The notes below the pieces were generated by a model. It was not told where the DNA came from. It saw only the letters and a program-made list of their open reading frames with translations, and searched no databases. From the NCBI GenBank assembly GCA_947464585.1, contig CANHYS010000052.1:1-8895 (forward strand): a stretch of 8,895 bases of DNA, given 5' to 3'. This document shows, piece by piece, positions 1-7,748 of this stretch (positions are counted from its first letter, which is position 1; each line of letters begins with the position of its first letter). Made by a program: the position numbers and the translations under genes. The stretch comes from Planctomycetaceae bacterium (GTDB lineage: Bacteria; Planctomycetota; Planctomycetia; Pirellulales; UBA1268).

Positions 1-1026
1 GAGCGCCGCCACGTCGAGCCATTCCTCGATGCCCGAGAGCTTGGTGACGTCGGCCTGCACGATGTCGACCGCCTTCTGGTCGATGTAGTCGCGGAAGTCG
101 TGGAGCGTGTAGATCGTCTCGCCCACGGCAATCGGCACGTCGAGCGCCTTCGCCAGTTCGGCATGGGCCCGCACGTCGAAGGGGTGCATCGGCTCCTCGA
201 GCCAGGCGATGTCGAACTGCTCGAGCCGGCGGCCCCAGACGATCGCCGTCTTCAGATCCCAGACGGTGTTCACATCGACCATCAGCTTGATCTTGTCGCC
301 GATCGCCTTCCGCACCGCCTTCACCCGCTCGAAATCCTCCCGCGGGTCGGGACGGCCGAGCTTCATCTTCACCGCATCAAAGCCGCGGTCGATGATCCGC
401 TGCATGTCAGAGATGAGTTCCTCGGTGCTCCAGGTCAGCCAGCCGCCGTCGGTGTTGTAGGCCTTCACCTTCGTCTTGCATGGGCCGAGATGCCGCCAGA
501 GCGGCTGCTCCTCCAGCCTGAGCTGGATGTCCCAGAGCGCGAGGTTCATCGCCGCCAGACCGACGCGGGCCACGCCCACCCTGCCGATGAAGTGGGTCGT
601 CGAGTGCATCGCCTTCATGAGCGAGTGCCGCTCGAGCGCGGGCTTGCCGATGACCGCCGGTGCGTAGCACTCGTCGATCATCACCTTGGCCGCCTTGAGC
701 CCCTTGGAGTAGTTCCAGTTGAAGCCGTAGCCGGTGACACCCGCATCGGTGTGGATCCGCACCTGCAGAAACTCGACGGAATCGACGCTCGACTGCGAGT
801 CGGTGATCGTGCGCTGCCCCAGAGGCACGTCGACGAGCACGGTCTCCACCCCGATGATCGTCGGAGAACCACTCAGAGTGGATGAGCCGCCGGCAGCACT
901 GCTCGTGCCTGCCTGGGGTGCGGTGGACGTGGAACTCGTGCGACCTGACTGCAGCGTGGACATACGGCTTCGGATTCCTGATTCTTGCGGTGAAAGACTC
1001 CTGGCTCCTGTCGCGCCCGTCGGCAC
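1..1026 (-). CDS. Enolase-superfamily enzyme, mandelate racemase subgroup (probable acid-sugar dehydratase or racemase), C-terminus off the left edge
   Basis: This is a partial minus-strand gene with 342 codons visible. Members of this superfamily abstract a proton alpha to a carboxylate using a bound Mg2+; the protein is probably cytoplasmic. The capping domain starts near residue 55 (PTIIGVETV) and includes the typical ALWD segment. Barrel residues are K220-M-K222, D251 (in LMVDVN), E277 (in WLEEP), E303 (in AVGET) and D326 (in QADVTK). These correspond to mandelate racemase K164, K166, D195, E221, E247 and D270 with a constant offset of 56, so the subgroup call is firm. The partner His (297 in mandelate racemase, about 353 here) is beyond the window, and the substrate cannot be read. 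The GTG start at 1026 is chosen because AGGAGG lies 8 bases upstream. ATG at 963 is the alternative, 21 codons shorter and with only AGGA 12 bases upstream. Either start leaves a Ser/Thr/Gly/Ala-rich extension of about 33-54 residues before the domain. Confidence 0.9.
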   Translation of the reverse strand, partial: MPTGATGARSLSPQESGIRSRMSTLQSGRTSSTSTAPQAGTSSAAGGSSTLSGSPTIIGVETVLVDVPLGQRTITDSQSSVDSVEFLQVRIHTDAGVTGYGFNWNYSKGLKAAKVMIDECYAPAVIGKPALERHSLMKAMHSTTHFIGRVGVARVGLAAMNLALWDIQLRLEEQPLWRHLGPCKTKVKAYNTDGGWLTWSTEELISDMQRIIDRGFDAVKMKLGRPDPREDFERVKAVRKAIGDKIKLMVDVNTVWDLKTAIVWGRRLEQFDIAWLEEPMHPFDVRAHAELAKALDVPIAVGETIYTLHDFRDYIDQKAVDIVQADVTKLSGIEEWLDVAAL

Positions 1027-1034
1027 CGCTGGAG

Positions 1035-1040
1035 CCTCCT
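1035..1040 (-). promoter_or_regulatory. Shine-Dalgarno site of the enolase-superfamily gene
   Basis: The minus strand reads AGGAGG, then 8 bases (CTCCAGCG), then GTG at 1026. It is a perfect Shine-Dalgarno core at good spacing and is the main reason to prefer the GTG start over ATG 963. Confidence 0.55.
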
Positions 1041-1056
1041 CATGTGCGGAGCCCTT

Positions 1057-1085
1057 CATATACTGAAACGACAGTTGTCTCGCAA
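1057..1085 (-). promoter_or_regulatory. Candidate sigma70-type promoter for the enolase-superfamily gene
   Basis: On the minus strand, TTGCGA (1085-1080) is followed by a 17-base spacer and TATATG (1062-1057). Each hexamer matches the consensus at 4 of 6 positions. Transcription would start near 1050, giving a short leader that contains the AGGAGG at 1040-1035. The in-frame ATG at 1059 would then lie inside the -10 element and so would not be the start. The call is modest on hexamers alone; agreement with the ribosome site and the overlapping palindrome raises it. Confidence 0.4.
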
Positions 1086-1098
1086 TGAGACAACTGTC
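1070..1098. promoter_or_regulatory. Perfect 12-bp inverted repeat, probable repressor operator in the divergent region
   Basis: GACAGTTGTCTC (1070-1081), a 5-base loop GCAAT, then GAGACAACTGTC (1087-1098) form an uninterrupted 12-bp inverted repeat. Each arm is itself nearly symmetric: GACA-GT-TGTC at 1070-1079 and TGAGACA-AC-TGTCTCA at 1086-1101. It can therefore be read as two dimer sites with centres 19 bp apart. The sites overlap the spacer and lie just upstream of the -35 of the candidate minus promoter. No gene ends here and no T-run follows, so an operator fits better than a terminator. The regulator family cannot be named with confidence; GntR- or TetR-type dimers are typical readers of such sites. 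Confidence 0.6.
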
Positions 1099-1160
1099 TC
1101 AAATCGCGATCGCGGCTTTGCTTGCCATACCTATCCGCATCGGCATGATGCCTGAAAACA

Positions 1161-1189
1161 TTGACTCCAGACGCATCGCCAGATAGTCT
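1161..1189 (+). promoter_or_regulatory. Candidate weak promoter for the four-gene plus-strand operon
   Basis: TTGACT (1161-1166, 5 of 6 to the -35 consensus), a 17-base spacer and TAGTCT (1184-1189, 3 of 6) lie about 100 bases before the first plus-strand gene. A short inverted repeat, CTGTC-GT-GACAG (1195-1206), falls at the expected transcription start. It shares the CTGTC/GACAG half-site with the repeat at 1070-1098. The -10 is poor, so this is tentative. Nothing else that looks like a gene or RNA was seen between 1027 and 1286. Confidence 0.25.
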
Positions 1190-1275
1190 GAAGCCTGTCG
1201 TGACAGTAATTTGAGTGGGGATTCGGCGCGAAGCCTGTGCCGCCTGCAGCTTTCCGGTCATCGCCCTGCCACTTT

Positions 1276-1280
1276 AGGAG
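1276..1280 (+). promoter_or_regulatory. Shine-Dalgarno site of the DUF1501 gene
   Basis: AGGAG lies 6 bases before ATG 1287. It supports this start over the in-frame ATG at 1359, whose nearest AGGAG is 12 bases away. Confidence 0.55.
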
Positions 1281-1286
1281 CATCCC

Positions 1287-2720
1287 ATGCCATCGCGTTC
1301 CACACGCTCGCCCGCCGGCCGTCCCGACCAACGGGGCTGTCAGGAGTTTCGCTCCCTGATGTCGCGGGTGACCCGCCGCCACGCCGTGCAGGCAGGCACG
1401 TTCGGCGCACTGGGCCTGTCGCTTGGCGACATGTTAAGGCTGGAGGCCCGGGGCGAGGCCAGCAACGAGGCCTTCCAAACGACGAAGGCCGGAGCGACCG
1501 GTCCGGCCAAGGCGATGAGCGTGATCCAACTCCACCTCGGCGGCGGTTTTCCGCAGCATGAGTCGTTTGACCCGAAGCCCGAGGCGCCGGTGGAATACCG
1601 CGGCTCGTTCGGCGTCGTGAAGACCAAGAATGGCGACGTCTTCAGCGACAACTTCCCCAAGACCGCCGCCATCACCGACAAGATCTCGATCGTGCGGACC
1701 GTGGTCGGCAAGATTCCCGATCATGGCCTGGCCACCTACCACCTCTTCAAGGGCTACACGCCCACCGCCGTGATCGACTATCCGGCGATGGGCTCCATCG
1801 TGTCGCACGAACTGGGTGGCCGGGGAGAACTGCCCCCCTACATCGCCATTCCGAATCAGTCGGCCTTCGTGGGCGGCACGGGCTTCCTGAGCAGCACCTA
1901 CGGTCCGTTCGAGCTCAATGCCGACCCGGGCCAGAAGGGCTTCAAGGTCAGGGATTTCTCGATTCCGGAGGGCGTGCCGCTCGATCGCTTCGACCGCCGC
2001 AAGAAGGCCCGAGATCTCGTCCAGCGTCGGATTCGGGCCATGGAGGCCGATCCGGCCACGCTCGACACGATGGACGATTTCTACAAGAGCGCTTACACGC
2101 TCCTCACCTCAAAGGACGCCCAAAAGGCCTTCACATTCGAGGGTGAATCGGAGGACACGTTCAAGCTCTACGGCAACGACACCACAGGCTCGGTCCGCGG
2201 CCCAGACGGGAAATACCACACCAAGGGTCTGGCTGAGCGGCTCATCATGGCACGCCGGCTCGTCGAGGCCGGCACTCGGTTCGTCACCGTCACCTACGGC
2301 TCCTGGGATTCGCATGTCGACGTGAAGAAGAGCTGCCTCGAGCAGATGGCCCCGCTCGACGCGGCGATCGCCGGCCTGATCACCGACCTGGACCAGCGTG
2401 GCATGCTCGACACCACGCTCTTCTGGCTGACAAGCGAATTCGGCCGCACCCCCAAGGTGAATGGCGACAGCGGCCGCGACCACTGGGCCCGCAACTATTC
2501 GATGCTGTTGGCCGGCGGCGGGATCGCCAAGGGCGTGATCCATGGCGTCAGCGATTCCACCGGGGCCGAGCCTGCCCGCGATGGCGTGCCGCTGGAGGAC
2601 ATCCAGTTCACCGTCTACAACCTGCTGGGCATCGACGCCAACAAAGAACTGGTGGCGTTCGGCACCCGGCCGATCGAGATCATCAAGGATGGCAACCTGG
2701 TCAAGGGCATCCTGAGCTGA
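1287..2720 (+). CDS. DUF1501 family exported protein (alkaline-phosphatase-like fold)
   Basis: This 477-residue protein belongs to DUF1501, a family placed in the alkaline phosphatase/sulfatase-like superfamily; the reaction is unknown. The leader has a twin-arginine pair (R30-R31, TRRHAVQAG) followed by a mildly hydrophobic stretch [11 protein letters not shown], typical of planctomycete DUF1501 proteins and suggesting Tat export. Family landmarks run in order: [17 protein letters not shown] (about 82-98), a DHG segment at 145-147, YHLFKGYTP (151-159), GSWDSH (338-343), SEFGRTP (383-389) and GRDHW (396-400). The conserved His and Asp residues in the last three are likely metal ligands by analogy with the fold. 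The start at 1287 has AGGAG at 1276-1280 with a 6-base gap. A second ATG at 1359 would begin just before the twin arginines and is possible. It is the first gene of the plus-strand group, 69 bases before the DUF1549/DUF1553 gene, a pairing common in planctomycetes. The length is normal and the frame intact. Confidence 0.93.
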   Translation: MPSRSTRSPAGRPDQRGCQEFRSLMSRVTRRHAVQAGTFGALGLSLGDMLRLEARGEASNEAFQTTKAGATGPAKAMSVIQLHLGGGFPQHESFDPKPEAPVEYRGSFGVVKTKNGDVFSDNFPKTAAITDKISIVRTVVGKIPDHGLATYHLFKGYTPTAVIDYPAMGSIVSHELGGRGELPPYIAIPNQSAFVGGTGFLSSTYGPFELNADPGQKGFKVRDFSIPEGVPLDRFDRRKKARDLVQRRIRAMEADPATLDTMDDFYKSAYTLLTSKDAQKAFTFEGESEDTFKLYGNDTTGSVRGPDGKYHTKGLAERLIMARRLVEAGTRFVTVTYGSWDSHVDVKKSCLEQMAPLDAAIAGLITDLDQRGMLDTTLFWLTSEFGRTPKVNGDSGRDHWARNYSMLLAGGGIAKGVIHGVSDSTGAEPARDGVPLEDIQFTVYNLLGIDANKELVAFGTRPIEIIKDGNLVKGILS

Positions 2721-2774
2721 CTTCAGCCGCGAGCGCGCGGGACTTTGCCTTCGAGACCCAACGGGGGCGCCGAC

Positions 2775-2780
2775 GAGGAG
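2775..2780 (+). promoter_or_regulatory. Shine-Dalgarno site deciding the DUF1549/DUF1553 start
   Basis: GAGGAG lies 9 bases before ATG 2790. It selects this ATG, placed directly at a signal peptide, over the upstream in-frame TTG at 2745. Confidence 0.55.
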
Positions 2781-2789
2781 AACCCATCC

Positions 2790-5081
2790 ATGCCCTTTGC
2801 CTTTCGCGACTGTCAGTGGGTCCTGTCTTTCCTTGTGACCGCCGTGGTGGCCGTCGCAGCGTGTGCCGTGTTGCCACGCAGCCTCCTTGCCGCAGACGCA
2901 TCGCCGCCGCCGGCTGCCGCCGATTCCGCAGCGAACTCCGACACTCCCAGTTTCCGTCGCGACGTGATGCCGGTGTTGTTCCGGGCCGGCTGCAACTCCG
3001 GCACCTGCCACGGCTCGGCCCGCGGCAAGGACGGCTTCATGCTCTCGCTCTTTGGCTACGACCCGAAGGGCGACTACGCTCGCATCGTCAACGACATGCC
3101 GGGCCGCCGCGTCAACGCATCAGTGCCCGAGCAGAGCCTCCTGCTGCTCAAGGCGCTTGGCGCGGTGCCGCACACGGGCGGCAAGCTCTTCGACAAGGAC
3201 AGCGACCTCTACAAGACGCTCCTTCGCTGGATCGAGGCGGGCGCGCCGGACGACGCAGAAGCGGTGCCTCAGGTCGTCGGCATCACGCTCCCCAAGGACA
3301 GCGTGGTGTTCAAGAAGATCGGAGGCCACGGGGTCGCCCGCGTGACCGCACAGTTCAGCGACGGCACGAGCCGCGATGTCACCAGCCTCGCCCGGTTCTT
3401 CTCGAATAATCCGAGCGTGGCCACGATCGACGCCGACGGCAAGGTCACGGCCGTCGCCCCGGGCGACACGAACGTCTTCGCCCGCTACAGCCGATTCACC
3501 GTTGGCGCCGAGGCGATCGTGCTGCCTCCCGAGGAGGGCTTCACATGGCCGAATCCGCCGGCCAACAACTTCATCGACACGCTCGTCTTCGACCGGCTCC
3601 AGCAGCTCCGCATCATCCCGTCCGACCTCTGCGACGATGAGACCTTCCTGCGCCGCATCACGCTCGATCTCGCGGCCAGGCCGCCCACGGTCGAGGAATA
3701 CCACGCCTTCATGGCCGACACGAAGCCCGACAAGCGGACGAAAAAGATCGATGAGCTGCTTGCCGCCGACGCCTTCGCCGACCTCTGGGCGACGATCTGG
3801 TCGGAGCACCTGCGGATCATCGGTGGCAACTACGCCCCCCAGGCCACCCATGTGAAGGCGGCTGATGTCTTCCAGGAATGGATTCGCGCCCAGATGCGTT
3901 CCGGGAGGCCGCTCAATGAGTTCGTCGCTGACATGGTGGCCTCGTCGGGCAGCAATCTCTCGAATGGCCCGGCCAATCTCTACACCATGATGCTGCACCA
4001 GGTGCGGGTGGAGCCGAAGCCGCTGGCCGCCGACTTTTCGCAGCTCTTTCTCGGCGTGCAGATCCAGTGCGCGGAGTGCCACAACCATCCGTTCGACCGC
4101 TGGACGATGGACGACTACTACGGCTTCGTCAGCTTCTTCACCGGCATCAAGCGGAAGAACGGGATCGAGCCGCGCGAGCGGCGGATCTACTTCGACACCT
4201 CCGTCGAGCCCGCCAAGCACCTCGTCGACGGCCGGCCGATGCCGGCGAAGGTGCTCGGTGCCGTCGAACCAGTGGGCGGCGACGGTGACCCGCGGAAGGC
4301 GCTCGCGGCGTGGCTCACATCACCCGACAACGAGATGTTCAGCCGGAACCTCGCCAACCGCATCTGGGCGCAACTGCTCGGCCGCGGCGTGATCGACCCG
4401 GTCGACGATATTCGCGTCAGTAATCCGCCGGTCAATGCCCCGCTGCTCGATGCGCTCTCCAAGCGTCTCGTCGAGGTGAAGTTCGACCTGCGGAGCCTGG
4501 TTCGCGACATCTGCAACTCGCGGGTCTACCAGCTCTCGAGCCAGCCAAACGCCTCCAACGCCCGCGACACGCGGCAGTTTTCCCACAGGCACCTCGAGCG
4601 TCTGCGGGCCGACACGTTGATCGATTCGGTCGTGGCGGTCACCGGCGTGCCCCGCAAGTTCGAAGGTTTTCTGACGGGCACCCGGGCCATCGACGTCTAC
4701 CCCAAGACCAGCGGTGACACCGCGGGCCCCCACTACGGCGATCCGTTCTTCCACACGTTCGGCCGCGCCAGCCGGGCGACGGTGGCCGCCGGGGAGACGA
4801 AACTCGAGCCCACGCTCTCGCAGGCGCTTCATCTTGCGGTGGGCGACAGCGTTCGAGACCGCCTGAGTGCGGGGGGCGTGGTGAAGAAGCTGATCGAGAC
4901 GAAATCGACGCCGGAGGACATCATCGACGAACTGTTCATCCGCACGCTCTCCCGCCGACCGACGACGGAGGAGATGACGGGCATGCGCGAACTGGTGGGC
5001 GACGACGTGAAGGATCAGGCTGTCTACGAGGACATCTTCTGGAGCCTGCTCAACTCGACCGAGTTCCTCTTCAACTATTGA
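2790..5081 (+). CDS. Exported cytochrome-type protein with BIG2, PSCyt2 (DUF1549) and PSD1 (DUF1553) domains
   Basis: This 763-residue protein is of the planctomycete PSCyt2/PSD1 type; its function is unknown, with a cell-envelope heme role inferred. A Sec signal peptide spans about residues 1-34 (hydrophobic 11-27, cleavage near SLLA-ADA). A cytochrome-like segment (about 54-155) carries C68-NSGT-C73-H74, a CX4CH motif with four rather than two residues between the cysteines. A BIG2 Ig-like domain follows (about 164-246, including [12 protein letters not shown]). DUF1549 covers about 258-455 and contains a canonical CXXCH, C427-AE-C430-H431, within [15 protein letters not shown]1553 covers about 498-763 ([42 protein letters not shown]). 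The cysteine pair I would expect after the FGR of residues 657-659 is absent ([10 protein letters not shown]). The start at 2790 has GAGGAG (2775-2780) 9 bases upstream. A TTG at 2745 is in frame but has no Shine-Dalgarno and would bury the signal peptide. Confidence 0.93.
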   Translation: MPFAFRDCQWVLSFLVTAVVAVAACAVLPRSLLAADASPPPAAADSAANSDTPSFRRDVMPVLFRAGCNSGTCHGSARGKDGFMLSLFGYDPKGDYARIVNDMPGRRVNASVPEQSLLLLKALGAVPHTGGKLFDKDSDLYKTLLRWIEAGAPDDAEAVPQVVGITLPKDSVVFKKIGGHGVARVTAQFSDGTSRDVTSLARFFSNNPSVATIDADGKVTAVAPGDTNVFARYSRFTVGAEAIVLPPEEGFTWPNPPANNFIDTLVFDRLQQLRIIPSDLCDDETFLRRITLDLAARPPTVEEYHAFMADTKPDKRTKKIDELLAADAFADLWATIWSEHLRIIGGNYAPQATHVKAADVFQEWIRAQMRSGRPLNEFVADMVASSGSNLSNGPANLYTMMLHQVRVEPKPLAADFSQLFLGVQIQCAECHNHPFDRWTMDDYYGFVSFFTGIKRKNGIEPRERRIYFDTSVEPAKHLVDGRPMPAKVLGAVEPVGGDGDPRKALAAWLTSPDNEMFSRNLANRIWAQLLGRGVIDPVDDIRVSNPPVNAPLLDALSKRLVEVKFDLRSLVRDICNSRVYQLSSQPNASNARDTRQFSHRHLERLRADTLIDSVVAVTGVPRKFEGFLTGTRAIDVYPKTSGDTAGPHYGDPFFHTFGRASRATVAAGETKLEPTLSQALHLAVGDSVRDRLSAGGVVKKLIETKSTPEDIIDELFIRTLSRRPTTEEMTGMRELVGDDVKDQAVYEDIFWSLLNSTEFLFNY

Positions 5082-5135
5082 ACACGCCCAACTGACCACC
5101 GATAGATGGCGACTCTCTCTCCCCCGGAAGCATCG

Positions 5136-7655
5136 ATGACGATGGCCCCCTCCTCTTTCGCGTTTCCCCGGTCCGGCAGCAGCCGCGATCGGCGCGGCTG
5201 GGCGGTCGTGATCGCGGTCTGCTGGGCGCTCGCGTCAGTGCCGGCCACGGCGATTGCCGTGATGCACATCGAGGCCGTGTCGCCCCGGATCGGCCAGCAG
5301 GGAACCACCGTCGAGGTGACGATACAGGGAGCTTTCCTGAAGGGGGCCCGCGAGGTCATTTTCTACAGGCCCGGCATCCGCGCCACCAAGATCACGGAAC
5401 TGCCCGACCTCAAGTACCGCGTGGGCCTCGCCCACGGCAACTACATCGAGGAACAGATCTCCTGCCAATTCGAGATTGCTCCTGACTGCCCTCCGGGCGA
5501 GCATCCCTTCCGCATTCGCACGGCCACGGAGATCACGACGGTCGGCACGTTCCATGTCACGCCATTCCCCGTGATTGAAGACACCGACAGTGAAGGGGGA
5601 GGCCCGAAGAACGACACGCGTGAGACGGCACAGGCCGTCACGCCGAACGTGTCGATTCGAGGTCGCATTGTTAACAACTGGCCCGATGTCGACATCTACC
5701 GGGTGCCCGCCAAGGCCGGGGAGCGGCTGTCGGTGGAGGTGGAGGCGGTCTGGATCGCCGACCGGCACTACGCCGACTCGGAATACGACTTGGCGCTGCG
5801 GATCCTCGACGAGGAGGGACGGGTGCTGGCCGCCAACGACGACAACCCGCTCCATGTGCAGGATCCGATGGTGTCGCTGAAACTGCCCCGGGATGGTGCG
5901 GTGTTCGTCGAGATCCGGCCATCCGTATTCAATACCTATCCGGCCCCCTACGTCGTGCATATCGGCACGAATCACCGCCCGCTCGCGGCCTATCCGCCGG
6001 GGGGCACTGCTGGCACAAGCCAGAAGGTCCGGTTCCTTGGCGATCCGCTCGGTGGCTACGACGACACGGTGGCGATCCCCGCCGAGACTGGCACGTTTCC
6101 ATATTTTGGCGATGCCCCGATGCCTTTGCTCCTGCGATCGAGCGGTTTCCCCAACGTCTTGGAATCCGAGGCCGCGGCGGAGACCCGTGTCGAAAAACTG
6201 CCGGCGGCCGTCAATGGCATCATCGACCGGTCCGACGACACCGACGCCTTCCGCCTATCGGTGAAGAAGGGGGATCGCGTCCGCATCCGCGTCTTCGCCG
6301 CCACCCTCGGATCGCCGCTCGATCCGGCAATCCGCATCCGGCGGCTCGATGCCGCGGGCAAACCGGAAACGATCGAACTCGAGGCCGACGACGCCCTCGT
6401 CGTCGACCGCGACATTTTCGGCACGTCGTTCCGGTCCGTCGGGGGGCTCAAAGACCTGCTCGACCCATCCGTCATCTGGGAGCCCAAGGCCGACGGCGAC
6501 TATCTGCTCGAGGTCCGTGACAGGAACGGCTCGGGCAGTCCGACGAGCGTCTATCGCATCGAGATCGAACCCGCCTCCGACGCGATCTTCGCGCTCCTGC
6601 CGGGCACAGGCGATTGGAATGAGTCGCTCCGCAAGGTTGGCCTCGCCGTGCCGCAGGGCAACCGCTTCACGATCAACGTCTCCCTGCCGCAGGGACAGGG
6701 GAACACGTTCACAGGCGAATTCGACCTCGTGGCCCGGGGGCTGCCGGCCGGCGTGCGGCTCGTGTCGCCACGTTTCCCCGCAGGACTGCCGGCCAACGCT
6801 GAGTGGCCCGTCCAACTCGTCGCCGATCCAGCGACGCAGCCTACCGCAGCCCTGATCACACTCGATGCGGTGCCGGTCGATTCCTCCCGCACGCTGCGCA
6901 CCGGATCGCAGCAGAATCTCCCGTTCATCAACCACTCCGGTGGAGATGCTTGGCGGACGGTCCGGCTCGACCGCTTCGTGATGGCGGTCACCGAACCGGC
7001 GCCGTTCTCCATCGACATCGTCGCGCCGCAGATCCCCATCGTCCGTGGCGGCGAACTGGCGATCCCCGTGAAGCTCACGCGGCAGCCCGGCTTCGACGAC
7101 CCGGTCGACTTCAACTGCGACTTCGCGCCCAAGGGCGTCAACCCGCAGCCCGAGGCCACGATTCCCTCCGGCGAGACAGAGGCGGTGCTGAAACTCTCGG
7201 CCGATGCCAACGCGATGCTCGGCAAGGGCCCTCTGTTCGTCGTGGCGTCGCTGACGGCCCCCAAGGGCGACAAGGGCAACGCCGGCCAGATCCGCGTGTC
7301 GAGTCAGATCATCGACCTCACCGTGGCGGAGCCCTTCGTGGAACTGGCCAGCCAGCCCGAGAGCCTCCGCCGCGGAGAGAAGAAGCGGTTCTCCTGGACC
7401 ATCCAGCAGAAGAGCCCCTTCGAGGGGCAGGCCTCGGTCAAGCTCCTCGGACTGCCGAAGGGGGTCCGCGTGGTCGAACCGCTGCCGGTGATCACGCGGG
7501 AATCGAAGGATCTCGCCTTCGAGATCGAGGCCTCCGATGAGGCCCTCCTGGGCGCGGTCGGCGGGCTATCATGTGAGCTGAAGGTGCTGATGGGTGGCCA
7601 GGAGATCCATCAGCGGACAGGCAAAGGCACGTTGCGGATCGATCCGCGCCGCTAG
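5136..7655 (+). CDS. Exported IPT/TIG and PPC-domain beta-sandwich protein
   Basis: From ATG 5136 this is an 839-residue secreted protein with no catalytic domain I can recognise; a structural or ligand-binding role is inferred. After a basic stretch (RDRRG) there is a hydrophobic signal segment (about 22-40). Next comes an IPT/TIG-like domain (about 44-140, HIEAVSPRIGQQGTTVEVTI). Two PPC (bacterial pre-peptidase C-terminal) domains follow: about 159-277 (NDTRETAQAV, then DVDIYRVPAKAGERL) and about 357-479 (VNGIIDRSDDTDAFRLSVKKGDRV, shown by its DTDAFRL core). Three more Ig-like beta regions lie at about 480-590, 621-710 and 733-837. Proteins of this build often sit beside DUF1501 and DUF1549/DUF1553 genes in planctomycetes. 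The start is uncertain: ATG 5136 has GGAAG 5 bases upstream, ATG 5142 has it 11 bases upstream, and ATG 5106 opens the frame without any ribosome site. The gap from the preceding stop is 24-60 bases, consistent with cotranscription. Confidence 0.88.
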   Translation: MTMAPSSFAFPRSGSSRDRRGWAVVIAVCWALASVPATAIAVMHIEAVSPRIGQQGTTVEVTIQGAFLKGAREVIFYRPGIRATKITELPDLKYRVGLAHGNYIEEQISCQFEIAPDCPPGEHPFRIRTATEITTVGTFHVTPFPVIEDTDSEGGGPKNDTRETAQAVTPNVSIRGRIVNNWPDVDIYRVPAKAGERLSVEVEAVWIADRHYADSEYDLALRILDEEGRVLAANDDNPLHVQDPMVSLKLPRDGAVFVEIRPSVFNTYPAPYVVHIGTNHRPLAAYPPGGTAGTSQKVRFLGDPLGGYDDTVAIPAETGTFPYFGDAPMPLLLRSSGFPNVLESEAAAETRVEKLPAAVNGIIDRSDDTDAFRLSVKKGDRVRIRVFAATLGSPLDPAIRIRRLDAAGKPETIELEADDALVVDRDIFGTSFRSVGGLKDLLDPSVIWEPKADGDYLLEVRDRNGSGSPTSVYRIEIEPASDAIFALLPGTGDWNESLRKVGLAVPQGNRFTINVSLPQGQGNTFTGEFDLVARGLPAGVRLVSPRFPAGLPANAEWPVQLVADPATQPTAALITLDAVPVDSSRTLRTGSQQNLPFINHSGGDAWRTVRLDRFVMAVTEPAPFSIDIVAPQIPIVRGGELAIPVKLTRQPGFDDPVDFNCDFAPKGVNPQPEATIPSGETEAVLKLSADANAMLGKGPLFVVASLTAPKGDKGNAGQIRVSSQIIDLTVAEPFVELASQPESLRRGEKKRFSWTIQQKSPFEGQASVKLLGLPKGVRVVEPLPVITRESKDLAFEIEASDEALLGAVGGLSCELKVLMGGQEIHQRTGKGTLRIDPRR

Positions 7656-7668
7656 ACTTTTGATAGAT

Positions 7669-7694
7669 ACACACAGACAAAACACACAGACAAA
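7669..7694 (+). repeat. Perfect tandem duplication of a 13-bp A/C-only-plus-G unit in the last intergenic gap
   Basis: ACACACAGACAAA occurs twice back to back (7669-7681 and 7682-7694) and is followed by CAAACAAACAC. The block is very A- and C-rich in an otherwise G+C-rich region and lies in the 93-base gap before the cytochrome-WD40 gene. It may be an unstructured mRNA leader, a direct-repeat binding site, or simple slippage. Confidence 0.8.
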
Positions 7695-7712
7695 CAAACA
7701 CGAACCACGTTC

Positions 7713-7736
7713 TTCGAACCCTCATTCGAATCCTCA
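7713..7736 (+). repeat. Imperfect tandem 12-bp repeat just before the ribosome site
   Basis: TTCGAACCCTCA (7713-7724) is followed directly by TTCGAATCCTCA (7725-7736), with 11 of 12 bases identical. The second copy ends with the first A of the AGGAG that precedes the cytochrome-WD40 gene. Each copy begins with the palindrome TTCGAA, so this could be a pair of protein sites one helical turn apart. Confidence 0.75.
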
Positions 7737-7740
7737 GGAG
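7736..7740 (+). promoter_or_regulatory. Shine-Dalgarno site of the cytochrome-WD40 gene
   Basis: AGGAG lies 8 bases before ATG 7749, giving a well-placed ribosome site directly in front of a signal peptide. Confidence 0.6.
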
Positions 7741-7748
7741 TCGGTCAG

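Noticed and set aside
100..885. Long plus-strand open frame of 261 codons opposite the enolase-superfamily gene
   Set aside because: It is antisense to a frame with clear catalytic motifs, is rich in His, Arg, Asp and Pro, and matches no family; high G+C produces such shadows.
1105..1152. Short palindromes CGCGATCGCG (1105-1114) and GGCAT-G-ATGCC (1142-1152)
   Set aside because: They are short, of the kind common in G+C-rich DNA, and not repeated elsewhere in the region, so no site is claimed.
1190..1238. GAAGCCTGT repeated at 1190 and 1230, exactly 40 bp apart
   Set aside because: A nine-base direct repeat in this composition may be chance, and neither copy aligns with a promoter element.
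2727..2740. Small hairpin CCGCG-AGCG-CGCGG after the DUF1501 stop
   Set aside because: It has only a 5-bp stem, no T-run follows, and the next gene's ribosome site is close; it is not convincing as a terminator.
2745..2789. Upstream TTG start for the DUF1549/DUF1553 gene
   Set aside because: It adds 15 polar residues before a good signal peptide and lacks a Shine-Dalgarno, whereas ATG 2790 has GAGGAG 9 bases upstream.
2109..3011. 300-codon minus-strand open frame across the DUF1501/DUF1549 junction
   Set aside because: It overlaps two well-supported plus-strand genes, has no recognisable domain and shows antisense-shadow composition.
3120..4220. 366-codon minus-strand open frame within the DUF1549/DUF1553 gene
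   Set aside because: The opposite strand carries the BIG2 and DUF1549 motifs; this frame shows only charged, low-information sequence.
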